DNA from: BOG-1184 sp964651515
Lineage (GTDB): Bacteria > Fibrobacterota > Chitinivibrionia > Chitinivibrionales > Chitinispirillaceae
Assembly (NCBI GenBank): GCA_964651515.1
Contig: CAZYYB010000036.1
Location: 1 to 28,403 of the forward strand
Length of the DNA: 28,403 nt
Direction: 5' to 3'
The notes below the pieces were generated by a model that was not told the DNA's origin, searched no databases, and saw nothing but the letters and a program-made list of their open reading frames with translations. The translations under genes and the position numbers were made by a program. Numbering within the stretch: position 1 is the stretch's first letter; every line of letters starts with the position of its first letter. Of this stretch, positions 16,256 through 23,081 are shown one piece after another.

Positions 16256-17080
16256 ATGGATGACATGCGTTCCACGATCGGTGAATTCACGGATGACGAA
16301 CTCCTGAACGCCTGGTTCCGGACCAGGGACCAGTACACGCCTGAGGCGCAGGCGATCATGGCCGAGGTCATGCGGAAGCGCAACCTGGGCGAAAAGGATC
16401 TTCCCGGCGGCGGCGAACCAGGTTCCGAACCCGGGGCCGCAACGGTTCGCTACGAGCTTGGCGATTTCGTTCCCTTCGAGCACTCCTTTTCGGCCACCGA
16501 CCTCCTGCTCGCCTCCGCGGTGCTGAAAGACAATGACATTCCGTTTTTTGCGGATAATCCGACCTCCTCCACCACCTTCCCGATCGAGACCGAGGCGGAC
16601 CGCCGGCTCACCATCAAGGTTCATAAGGACTTCGTAGAAAAGGCGCACGAACTGCTCGGCGAGCACTTTTCCCGGGACGGCAACCGATACGTTCTCAAAA
16701 ACGAGGGCACCCGCGAAAGGCTGCGGGCATTTAACTTTCACGATATCCCGGTTTCGGAACATACCCTGCTCGACGAGATCGAGGTTTCGCTGACCGCCGA
16801 CGAAAAGGCGGTGATCGTCGCGCTGGGCCGACGCCTGCTCAAAGAAGCGGATCTCATTGAAAAAACTCAGGATCGAATCCTCTTCTACTACGATGCGCTC
16901 GAACCGCTCATCGAAGAACTCGGGGCGCCCGAAAGCGCTCCTCTCACGCGGAGCGACCTCCTGGCCATACTCGAAATCATGCAGGTCTATGTCGATGACG
17001 AGGGGCTGCCGGGCTTCATGGACGACTCCATCGCCACCCTCCTCTCCTTTTTCCTGGAAGCCGACCGTGCACCCTCCTGA
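16256..17080 (+). CDS. Hypothetical protein with a DUF2007-like domain
   Basis: This 274-residue soluble protein has three parts. Residues 1-45 are helical (FTDDELLNAWF, YTPEAQAIMAEVMRKRNL), similar to short helical segments found next to DUF2007 domains. After a Gly/Pro/Glu linker, residues 65-145 read like a DUF2007 (putative signal-transducing) domain: DLLLASAVLKDNDIPFFADN, then a beta segment and TIKVHKDFVEKAHELLGEH. The C-terminal 120 residues are helical, with charged repeats and no recognised domain. The start at 16256 is preferred over the ATG at 16229 because GGAGG lies 8 bases before it. The upstream gap to the HAD gene (16020-16255) has a small inverted repeat (CGGCAG and CTGCCG enclosing AGAAGCTTCT) but no feature I can name. 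Function unknown. Confidence 0.72.
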   Translation: MDDMRSTIGEFTDDELLNAWFRTRDQYTPEAQAIMAEVMRKRNLGEKDLPGGGEPGSEPGAATVRYELGDFVPFEHSFSATDLLLASAVLKDNDIPFFADNPTSSTTFPIETEADRRLTIKVHKDFVEKAHELLGEHFSRDGNRYVLKNEGTRERLRAFNFHDIPVSEHTLLDEIEVSLTADEKAVIVALGRRLLKEADLIEKTQDRILFYYDALEPLIEELGAPESAPLTRSDLLAILEIMQVYVDDEGLPGFMDDSIATLLSFFLEADRAPS

Positions 17081-17123
17081 CTCCCTCGCAAAACCCGCTT
17101 TGGGGGGCATGGAATTCAAAGGG

Positions 17124-17152
17124 TTGACAAAACCTGCGGCGAAAACCATTTT
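17124..17152 (+). promoter_or_regulatory. Candidate promoter for the COX24-like gene
   Basis: A perfect TTGACA (17124-17129) lies 17 bases ahead of CATTTT (17147-17152), about 48 bases before the start codon of the 29-residue gene. The -10 box is weak. A separate promoter would fit a highly expressed ribosome-associated peptide. Confidence 0.42.
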
Positions 17153-17199
17153 GCAGAACATTCATCTGAAGGGAAACTTCAACAGAAGGAAGCCGTATA

Positions 17200-17289
17200 A
17201 TGGCAAGCGTTAAAAAGAAGAGAAAGGCCAAAATCAACCGCCACAAAAGAAAAAAACGACGTCGTCTCAACCGACATAAGAAAAAGTAG
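17200..17289 (+). CDS. 29-residue AURKAIP1/COX24-domain-like basic protein (possible ribosomal subunit)
   Basis: A very short gene encoding MASVKKKRKAKINRHKRKKR and a further nine residues, almost entirely Lys, Arg, His and Asn. The pattern KKRKxKINRHKRKKRRR followed by NRHKKK is that of the COX24/AURKAIP1 C-terminal domain. In mitochondria this protein is the small-subunit ribosomal protein mS38, and mycobacterial bS22 is a similar tiny basic ribosomal protein. By that analogy it probably sits in rRNA (inference). The start is supported by AAGGA 9 bases upstream. It has its own candidate promoter and is closed by a strong terminator, so it is a complete single-gene transcription unit. The composition makes chance unlikely, because the coding frame reads through AAA/AAG/CGN codons to a stop with terminator directly behind. 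Confidence 0.82.
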   Translation: MASVKKKRKAKINRHKRKKRRRLNRHKKK

Positions 17290-17317
17290 TTTTTTTTGTG
17301 GTGCAGTAGCGCATCGG

Positions 17318-17346
17318 AAGGGCGGCTTCAGGGCCGTCCTTTTTTA
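17318..17346 (+). terminator. Rho-independent terminator after the COX24-like gene
   Basis: AAGGGCGGC (17318-17326) pairs with GCCGTCCTT (17333-17341), nine pairs including one G-T, with a TTCAGG loop. A T-rich run follows. It lies between the small gene and recD2. Confidence 0.75.
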
Positions 17347-17434
17347 TTATGTGCGCTTATCCCGGCAGGGAGAAGGCGCACCCAACGGAGTCCATGCGGC
17401 GCAGCCCGCGGCGCCGGTGGAGAGAGCACCAGCA

Positions 17435-19606
17435 ATGACTACCGCGCTTCACGGCATCGTTACCGATCTTGCGTACCAGAATGAGGATACCGGGTACACG
17501 GTGCTGCATCTCCAGACGCCCGGCGAGGCGAAGCCGGTGACCTGCGTGGGAGTCATGCCGACCGTCGGCAAGGGCGAATCGGTCACGCTCCAGGGCTCCT
17601 TCGAAATCCATCGCCGGTTCGGGAGGCAGTTCGCGGTCGAGCGGTACGAGATCGTCCGGCCCACCACGATCGACGGCATCCTGCACTACCTGAGTTCGGG
17701 CCTCATCGTCGGCGTGGGACCCACGCGGGCGAAGGATATCGCGGCGAGGTTCGGCCTCAAAACACTCGATATCCTCGACAACGAGCCCGACCGTCTCGGC
17801 GAAGTCCACGGCATCGGCCCGAAAACACTGGGCAAAATCAAGTCGTCCTGGCAGCGCCAGCGGCATCTGCGCGATCTCATGCTCTTCCTTCAGGAGATCG
17901 GCGTTACGGTCAACGGCGCCCTGAGGATTTACAAGGTGTACGGATCGGCCGCGCGGGAAAAAATATCCGCCGATCCCTATGCGCTGCTCGACGACGTGTG
18001 GGGGGTAGGATTCAAGAAGGCCGACCGGATCGCCCAGAAGATGGGCTTCCAGCACGACTCATACAAACGCATACGGGCCGGCATGCGCTTCGCGCTGGAC
18101 AATGCCGCCGGCAGCGAAGGCCACTGTTTCCTTCCCGTGCAGGAGCTCATTGCGCAGGCCGCCCCGCTCCTTGACGTTCCCGAAGAGCTTGTGATCTATA
18201 CGCTCGATCATGCCGCCGGCATGGACATTTTTGTCCGCGATCGCGACCGCGTCTACCTGCCGCCCTTCTGGCATGCCGAAAAATCGGTAGCCGGGTTTCT
18301 CCTGAAGCGGATCGGCCGTGTTCCGGAAGGGGCCGATGCCTGCGCGGAACCCCTCCGCCGGTGGCTTGGCGCATACGAATCCCGGACCGGTTTCCATGCC
18401 GCCCCGGCGCAGGCCGACGCGGTCATTGGCGCCGCAACGAACCCGCTCTTCCTGCTGACCGGGGGACCGGGTACCGGGAAGACCGCCATCCTGCAGGTAC
18501 TCGTTTCCTATTTTACCGAACAGCGCCGGACGGTCGCCCTCGCCGCCCCTACCGGACGCGCCGCCCAGCGCATGGGAAACGTTGCCGGATGCGAAGCCCG
18601 GACCATCCACCGCCTCCTCGAATTCAAGGGTCAGCCCGGCGGCGGCTCGCGGTTCGGCCGCAACGAGGAGAACCCCATTGCGGCCGATGTTCTGATCATC
18701 GATGAAATGTCGATGGTCGACATCATGCTCATGCGTAACCTCCTTGCGGCCCTCGCTCCGGCGACGTCGCTGGTCATGGTCGGCGACTTCAACCAGCTCC
18801 CTTCGGTGGGGCCGGGCAACGTCCTGTCCGAGCTCATCGCGAGCGGCAGGATACCCCATGTCAACCTCACGAAGATCTTCCGGCAGGCGGCGCAGTCGCG
18901 GATCGTCACCGCGGCGCACGAGATCATGCACGGCATTGTCCCGCAATTTTCCAACGCTCCGGAGGACAACTGTTTTTTCATGACGCAGGCGGATCCGGAG
19001 GCCTGCGTCGAAACCATCGTCGACCTGGTTGCGCGGCGGCTGCCCGCCCGCTACGGCATCGATCCCGTCGCCGACATCCAGGTGCTCTCTCCCATGCACC
19101 GCGGCCCGCTCGGGACCCTGAACCTTACGGCACGTCTCCAGCGAGAACTCGCCGCTTCGACCGAAAAAATCTCGCGCGGCTCCATGGAGATCATTCTGGG
19201 CGACAAGGTTCTGCAGCTGCGCAACAACTACGACCTGGGCGTCTTCAACGGCGATATCGGTGTCGTGACCGCCATCGACGAGGATGAGGGGGTAACGGTC
19301 GATTTCGAGGGGAACGCGGTTCGCTACGGCATCAGGGAGCTCGATGAGCTGGTCCCCGCCTACTGCATGAGCATTCACAAGAGTCAGGGATCCGAATTCA
19401 AGGCGGTGGTGATTCCCGTTTCGACGCAGCATTTCATCCTGCTGCAACGGAATCTGCTGTATACGGCGCTCACGCGGGCGCGCCGGCTCTGCGTTCTCGT
19501 GGGCACCCGAAAGGCACTCTCCATCGCCGTGGCCAATAATAAGGCGATTCTCCGCTATTCGTCCCTTGCGGAGCGACTGAGAGCGGCGGCCGAAACCGGG
19601 CAGTGA
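17435..19606 (+). CDS. recD2: ATP-dependent RecD-like DNA helicase (SF1, RecD2)
   Basis: This 723-residue protein has the RecD2 layout, at the usual family length. An N-terminal OB-like region (1-75) is followed by helix-hairpin-helix repeats (about 80-215, with GVGPTRAKDIAARFG and HGIGPKTLGKI) and the SF1B motor. Motor motifs are Walker A GGPGTGKT (343-350), APTGRAAQRM, Walker B IIDEMSMVD, GDFNQLPSVGPGNVL (motif III), and the late motifs YCMSIHKSQGSEF and LYTALTRARR. RecD2 unwinds DNA 5' to 3' and works in repair and replication-fork processing without RecBC. The ATG at 17435 has GGAGAGAG upstream and removes a Pro/Ala-rich artefactual N-extension. It follows the COX24-like gene's terminator, so it should have its own promoter, though none is clear. 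Confidence 0.95.
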   Translation: MTTALHGIVTDLAYQNEDTGYTVLHLQTPGEAKPVTCVGVMPTVGKGESVTLQGSFEIHRRFGRQFAVERYEIVRPTTIDGILHYLSSGLIVGVGPTRAKDIAARFGLKTLDILDNEPDRLGEVHGIGPKTLGKIKSSWQRQRHLRDLMLFLQEIGVTVNGALRIYKVYGSAAREKISADPYALLDDVWGVGFKKADRIAQKMGFQHDSYKRIRAGMRFALDNAAGSEGHCFLPVQELIAQAAPLLDVPEELVIYTLDHAAGMDIFVRDRDRVYLPPFWHAEKSVAGFLLKRIGRVPEGADACAEPLRRWLGAYESRTGFHAAPAQADAVIGAATNPLFLLTGGPGTGKTAILQVLVSYFTEQRRTVALAAPTGRAAQRMGNVAGCEARTIHRLLEFKGQPGGGSRFGRNEENPIAADVLIIDEMSMVDIMLMRNLLAALAPATSLVMVGDFNQLPSVGPGNVLSELIASGRIPHVNLTKIFRQAAQSRIVTAAHEIMHGIVPQFSNAPEDNCFFMTQADPEACVETIVDLVARRLPARYGIDPVADIQVLSPMHRGPLGTLNLTARLQRELAASTEKISRGSMEIILGDKVLQLRNNYDLGVFNGDIGVVTAIDEDEGVTVDFEGNAVRYGIRELDELVPAYCMSIHKSQGSEFKAVVIPVSTQHFILLQRNLLYTALTRARRLCVLVGTRKALSIAVANNKAILRYSSLAERLRAAAETGQ

Positions 19607-19697
19607 CGCGGAGTTTCCGGCAATAGCATGAATCATTTATATTTATCCGGTTAGCAGGCATCGAACATACCGCCCGGAAAATTTTTTCCCGCCGGGC

Positions 19698-19726
19698 TTG
19701 AAAGAGCACTTTACTGCATATATATT
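19698..19726 (+). promoter_or_regulatory. Promoter of tRNA-Arg and the STAS-PEGA gene
   Basis: TTGAAA (19698-19703) and TATATT (19721-19726) are exactly 17 bases apart, each five of six to consensus. The mature tRNA begins 11 bases after the -10 box, leaving a leader of only a few bases. The recD2-tRNA gap also has GCCCGG and CCGGGC arms (19672-19697) just ahead of it. Confidence 0.65.
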
Positions 19727-19736
19727 GATAAATTAT

Positions 19737-19813
19737 GCGCCAGTAGCTCAGTTGGATAGAGCGTCGGCCTCCGAAGCCGAAGGTCACAGGTTCAATTCCT
19801 GTCTGGCGTACCA
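19737..19813 (+). tRNA. tRNA-Arg (anticodon CCG), CCA encoded
   Basis: A complete 77-base cloverleaf. The acceptor GCGCCAG pairs with CTGGCGT (G1 pairs with U). The D arm is GCTC/GAGC, and the anticodon stem TCGGC/GCCGA encloses loop CTCCGAA, so the anticodon is CCG. The variable loop is AGGTC and the T arm is ACAGG-TTCAATT-CCTGT. Discriminator A and an encoded CCA end at 19813. The last A is also the A of the ATG that opens the downstream reading frame. CCG anticodon reads CGG, a common Arg codon in this GC-rich sequence. Confidence 0.97.
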
Positions 19814-21339
19814 TGAACATCCAGGCGCTTATTGCACGATGTACCCTCATCAGGGAGGTTAATATTAACTTCCAGACTCGTACCATCGGATTATTCGAAA
19901 TCGTCGAACCGGTGCTTGAGCCGGACGAAGTGTTCGATTCAAATCTGCTCAAGCAGACTATCGATTCGATGATTTCCGAAGGCAAGCGGAACATCAGCGT
20001 CGACCTCGCCCGGCTCGACTATCTCTACTCCGATACCATCAATGCGCTTATCGTCATGAATAAGCGGATGCTCGATGTTTTCGGCCGGCTCTCCCTCCTT
20101 GCGCCCCAGCCGCCGGTCATGGACATTCTGAAGAAGAGCGGCGTTCAGAATATCTTGAAGGTATTCGCCGACGAGGCGGAAATTATCCGGCTGTCCGAAG
20201 ATCTGGCCGGCCAGGTCGGTGGCATTCCCGCCGCGGCCGCGCACAAGGCGCCCATCTCCGAGTTCGACGATCTCCGCGCGGAGATCGGTTCGGCCTTCGG
20301 CGATGGACTCGCCGTTCCGCCCGCGCCCGCTCCGTCCGCCCAGCAGCCGCCGGCCCCGGTTCGGCACGCTCCCGGACCGGTTGCCCAGCCGCATTTTGCT
20401 CCACCGCATCCGCAGCCGGGTCTGCCGCCGCGTGCCCCGATGGCGCCCATGCCCGCTTCGCACGAGGCGGCATCGCCGAAGCCTCCCGTTTCGCCCAAAG
20501 TTCCGCCGAAACCGGCCCCGGCAGCCGCCGGTCCCGAGGCAAAGCGCCCGGTCCGCGTCCCGGAAAAGAGTGTGCCGAAGCCTCCGCCGCCGAAAGCCGC
20601 TCCCGTTGCCGCCAAACCCGCAGCCGACTTCGACGATTTCGAGGCTATTCTCGAAAAGAAATCCGTGGAAAAGGCGGTCGTTCCCGAGAGAACCGCGCGG
20701 ACGACGCCGGCAGCCGCTAAAAAGTCACCCGCCGTGCCGGTGGCCATTGCCGTGGTGCTCCTCATCGTTCTCGGTGCAGGCGGTTATTTTGCCGTAACCC
20801 GCTATTTTTCATCCGGCAAGGAACCGGCGCTCGCGCCGACCGGAACGCTCCCGGAAACGGCCAAAGCGGCGGTTCCCCCCGTCGCCGCCCAGCCTCCCGC
20901 CGAAAAAGCGCCCGAACAGGCCGCGGTTCCGGCTCCGGCTGAATCGGTTGCCACTGCGGCACCTGCCGAGGAGCAGCAACCCGGTGAGGCTGCTTCGAAA
21001 AAGGCCGCGCATGCCAAGGCCAGGGCCAAAAAGCGGGAAGCCGCCCGTAAAAAGGCGGAGATGGCCGCTTCCCAGGAGGCGGAAACCGTCGCTTCCGCGA
21101 AGCCGGCAAAATCCGCGGCAGGCACGGCAAAGGCTTCGGCATCGACGACCTTCATCGCCTCGCAACCGCCCAACGCCGATGTTTACCTCGACGGCCAGCT
21201 GATCGGCAAATCGTACACCGAACTGACGGTTACCCCCGGTACCCATACGATACGGCTGGTGAAGGACGGCAAAGAGGTGACCCAGCAGATAACTTTCCAC
21301 GAGGGCAAAAACCCGACGACCTTCATCAGTATCAAGTAG
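19813..21339 (+). CDS. STAS-domain / single-pass membrane / PEGA-domain protein
   Basis: This protein has up to 508 residues. Residues 18-130 form a STAS (anti-sigma-factor antagonist-like) domain: FQTRTIGLFEIVEP, a helix after FDSNLLKQTIDSM, RNISVDLARLDYLYSDTINALI, and LAPQPPVMDILKKSG. A long Pro/Ala linker (165-300) contains two similar acidic motifs, EFDDLRAEIGSAF (150) and DFDDFEAILEKKS (272). One membrane segment (VPVAIAVVLLIVLGAGGYFA, 307-327) follows. An Ala/Lys/Glu-rich stretch (350-445) leads to a PEGA domain (446-508; DVYLDGQLIGKS, LTVTPGTHTIRL). The Lys-rich side suggests STAS in the cytoplasm and PEGA in the periplasm (inference). The ATG at 19813 overlaps the tRNA and has no ribosome-binding site; an in-frame ATT at 19864 with AGGGAGG before it may be the true start. 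The next gene begins 11 bases after. Confidence 0.82.
   Translation: MNIQALIARCTLIREVNINFQTRTIGLFEIVEPVLEPDEVFDSNLLKQTIDSMISEGKRNISVDLARLDYLYSDTINALIVMNKRMLDVFGRLSLLAPQPPVMDILKKSGVQNILKVFADEAEIIRLSEDLAGQVGGIPAAAAHKAPISEFDDLRAEIGSAFGDGLAVPPAPAPSAQQPPAPVRHAPGPVAQPHFAPPHPQPGLPPRAPMAPMPASHEAASPKPPVSPKVPPKPAPAAAGPEAKRPVRVPEKSVPKPPPPKAAPVAAKPAADFDDFEAILEKKSVEKAVVPERTARTTPAAAKKSPAVPVAIAVVLLIVLGAGGYFAVTRYFSSGKEPALAPTGTLPETAKAAVPPVAAQPPAEKAPEQAAVPAPAESVATAAPAEEQQPGEAASKKAAHAKARAKKREAARKKAEMAASQEAETVASAKPAKSAAGTAKASASTTFIASQPPNADVYLDGQLIGKSYTELTVTPGTHTIRLVKDGKEVTQQITFHEGKNPTTFISIK
19852..19858 (+). promoter_or_regulatory. Strong Shine-Dalgarno inside the STAS-PEGA reading frame
   Basis: AGGGAGG lies 5 bases ahead of an in-frame ATT (19864-19866), directly before the first STAS strand. 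No ATG, GTG or TTG lies at suitable spacing. It suggests initiation at ATT rather than at the ATG fused to the tRNA end, but it may also be chance. Confidence 0.4.
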
Positions 21340-21350
21340 GGTTCGACCGG

Positions 21351-21764
21351 ATGGAGATCGAAGACGTCGAAGAAAAAATACGGAGTGAAATACTCGATAC
21401 CGGGAAAGATACGCGCTACAAACTGAGTGCGTACCTTTTTGTTTTGACCGGCCTCTCCTACTGCCTCGCCCGGATCGGCGAGATCCGCCATGTGAGCGGC
21501 TCGGAATTTTCCCTCAGCCTTCTTCAGTTTGCCCGGCACCAGTTCGGCCCCCTTGCGCGGAGCGTCCTTGCCGGGTGGGGTATCCAAACCACCGACGACT
21601 TCGGGAATATCGTCTACAACCTCATCGAAATAGACGTCATGGGGAGGGAGCCGCAGGATCGCCTCGAAGATTTTACCGGCGTTGCGGACATCGACCGTTA
21701 TTTTGCCGAGCAGGATTATTTTGAGATCGATAAAAAGTTCATTAAAAAGACGCAGTGTGCTTGA
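21351..21764 (+). CDS. Minf_1886 family protein
   Basis: This 137-residue protein matches the Minf_1886 family pattern: KDTRYKLSAYLFVLTGLSYCL, then RHVSGSEFSLSLLQFARHQFGPLARSVLAGWGI, then TTDDFGNIVYNLIEIDVMGREPQDRLEDF and a C-terminal FDxxF-like region (here YFEIDKKF). The family is widespread in several deep bacterial phyla and has no known function. It is a small soluble helical protein. It starts 11 bases after the STAS-PEGA stop, with AGGG upstream, so the two are cotranscribed, probably from the tRNA-Arg promoter. The tRNA-Phe promoter overlaps its stop codon. Confidence 0.85.
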   Translation: MEIEDVEEKIRSEILDTGKDTRYKLSAYLFVLTGLSYCLARIGEIRHVSGSEFSLSLLQFARHQFGPLARSVLAGWGIQTTDDFGNIVYNLIEIDVMGREPQDRLEDFTGVADIDRYFAEQDYFEIDKKFIKKTQCA

Positions 21765-21789
21765 AAATCAGTCGTCGAGTATGTATTTT
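21761..21789 (+). promoter_or_regulatory. Promoter of tRNA-Phe
   Basis: TTGAAA (21761-21766) and TATTTT (21784-21789) are 17 bases apart, 24 bases ahead of the tRNA. The -35 box overlaps the stop codon of the Minf_1886 gene. The spacing and -35 box are identical to those of the tRNA-Arg promoter. Confidence 0.55.
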
Positions 21790-21812
21790 CTACATCCGTT
21801 CGAAATTTGGCT

Positions 21813-21885
21813 GCCGCTTTAGCTCAGTCGGTAGAGCAATGGACTGAAAATCCATGTGTCCACAGTTCAATTCTGTGAGGCGGCA
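21813..21885 (+). tRNA. tRNA-Phe (anticodon GAA), CCA not encoded
   Basis: A 73-base cloverleaf with acceptor GCCGCTT/AGGCGGC and D arm GCTC/GAGC. The anticodon stem ATGGA/TCCAT holds loop CTGAAAA, giving anticodon GAA. The T arm is CACAG-TTCAATT-CTGTG, with discriminator A. The following bases are TTTT, so CCA must be added enzymatically, unlike the tRNA-Arg 2 kb upstream. Confidence 0.97.
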
Positions 21886-21890
21886 TTTTA

Positions 21891-21942
21891 AAGCCCTCCG
21901 AAGTCATTGGTTTTTGATGAAATCGGGGGGTTTCTTTTTTTC
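21891..21942 (+). terminator. Rho-independent terminator after tRNA-Phe
   Basis: AAGCCCTCCGA (21891-21901) pairs with TCGGGGGGTTT (21923-21933), eleven pairs with two wobbles. A small inner TCAT/ATGA stem sits in the loop. A run of eight or more T with one interruption follows. It begins 6 bases after the tRNA. Confidence 0.8.
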
Positions 21943-22196
21943 CTGACTTCCTGCCGATTCATTGCCAAAATCTCCTAAATACCTTCTTTTTACCCCACAA
22001 GTAATCTCGATAAAGCGGTGAAAAGAAATAAAGAGTATTCGCCGGGAAAAGAAAAAAAGATGGGGTTCGGGAAGGCAAGCGGGAAGAAATAGGCGGGAGA
22101 TCGGGTCACGGACACGACAGGAAAGAAGGCGGCCAATTCTTCCGAAAGCCGGGCAATTGCTCCCCCCTCCTTCATCCCCGCCGGGGTAAAGTATTT
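21943..22196. other. Gap between tRNA-Phe terminator and MBL gene
   Basis: No gene is supported here. From about 22000 to 22135 the + strand is strikingly purine-rich, with several A/G tracts, while the flanks are mixed. A 61-codon frame on the minus strand (21990-22175) is Phe/Pro-rich, which simply mirrors the purine bias, so it was not called. The promoter of the MBL gene should lie in this stretch, but no convincing box pair is visible. Confidence 0.5.
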
Positions 22197-23024
22197 ATGG
22201 TGGTTATGGAGATAATCTTCTTGGGCACCGGAACTTCCCACGGCGTCCCGATGATCGACTGCATGATCGATGGGAATACCCGGTGCCGGAAAAACGTCTG
22301 CCGTCTTTCCGAAACCGATCCGCGTCATCGCCGCACGCGCTCCTCGATCATCGTCGCGTGGGGCGGGATGAACGTGCTCGTCGACGCCTCGCCGGATTTC
22401 AGGGCGCAGGTGCTGCGCGAGAAAATCCTCCGGATCGATGCGGCGCTCATCACCCACTCCCATGCCGACCATATCGGCGGCATCCCGGACCTTCGCTCCT
22501 ACGACCGCAGCCGCGCCAAACCGCTGCCGCTCTATGGATCGCCCGAATCGGTCGCGACGATCCGCTCGACCTACCGGTATATTTTCGACCCGGACGCCTT
22601 TGTGGGAGGAGGAATTCCTTCGATAGATGCCACCGCGGTAACCGGACCGTTCTGGCTTTTCGGCGAGAGGGTCACCCCCATCCCGGTGGGCCACGGGGCC
22701 CTGGCCGGATGCCGGGGCTTCCGCATGGGTCCTCTTGTTTACATTCCCGACCTGAAAACCATCGACGACGCCGGTATCGAAGCGTGCCGCGGGGCGGATA
22801 CGCTCATCCTCAACTGCCTGCGCGAGAGCCCGGAGCACGTTTCTCACCTCACCCTGGCCCAGAGCATGGATCTGGCCGCAAAAATTGCGCCCCGGCAGTG
22901 CTTTTTTACGCACCTGAGCCATGATATCCATTACGGGATCGACGGCGCAAAGCTCGAACCGTGGATGCATTTTGCGTTCGACGGGCTGCGGGTGTCGATA
23001 CCCCTTTCCGGTTTACACTCATGA
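22197..23024 (+). CDS. MBL-fold metallo-hydrolase, PhnP-like
   Basis: This 275-residue protein begins with MEIIFLGTGTSHGVP, as in PhnP-type phosphodiesterases. A Cys set at residues 22, 30 and 35 follows, which in PhnP holds an extra zinc. The metal-binding motif THSHADHIGG gives His87, His89, Asp91 and His92, and later metal ligands lie in IPVGHG, YIPDL and FFTHLSHD. PhnP cleaves cyclic ribose phosphates; other members act on lipoate or tRNA ends, so the substrate is open. ATG at 22197 or at 22206 could be used; neither has a strong ribosome-binding site. No phosphonate genes are near. A terminator-like hairpin begins at the stop codon, so it is probably not cotranscribed with pyrE. Confidence 0.9.
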   Translation: MVVMEIIFLGTGTSHGVPMIDCMIDGNTRCRKNVCRLSETDPRHRRTRSSIIVAWGGMNVLVDASPDFRAQVLREKILRIDAALITHSHADHIGGIPDLRSYDRSRAKPLPLYGSPESVATIRSTYRYIFDPDAFVGGGIPSIDATAVTGPFWLFGERVTPIPVGHGALAGCRGFRMGPLVYIPDLKTIDDAGIEACRGADTLILNCLRESPEHVSHLTLAQSMDLAAKIAPRQCFFTHLSHDIHYGIDGAKLEPWMHFAFDGLRVSIPLSGLHS

Positions 23025-23081
23025 AAGGGCAATGTCTCGTAACCCGTAACTGCCCTTTCGGGCCTTTGTTCGGGCTTTTTT
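23024..23081 (+). terminator. Overlapping hairpins and T-run: terminator or pyrE attenuator
   Basis: AAAGGGCA (23024-23031) pairs with TGCCCTTT (23051-23058). The same right arm can instead form GCCC-TTTC-GGGC (23052-23063), or pair GCCC (23052-23055) with the later GGGC at 23072-23075, just before TTTTTT. Mutually exclusive stems before a T-run are the layout of attenuators, and pyrE follows. It may equally be only the MBL gene's terminator. Confidence 0.55.

Noticed and set aside
18059..19636. 525-codon minus-strand frame opposite recD2
   Set aside because: It is a shadow of the RecD2 coding frame. The helicase motifs on the + strand are unmistakable and this frame shows none.
19672..19697. 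GCCCGG/CCGGGC inverted repeat as a recD2 terminator
   Set aside because: The loop is long and the T-run lies inside the loop instead of after the stem, so it does not fit an intrinsic terminator.
19737..19813. tRNA-Arg as an integration site of a mobile element
   Set aside because: No integrase nearby and no second copy of the tRNA 3' end in the window.
21990..22970. 326-codon minus-strand frame opposite the MBL hydrolase, including a 61-codon 3' part in the gap
   Set aside because: Most is a shadow of the hydrolase. The part in the gap is Phe/Pro-rich because the + strand is purine-rich, with only a weak ribosome-binding site.
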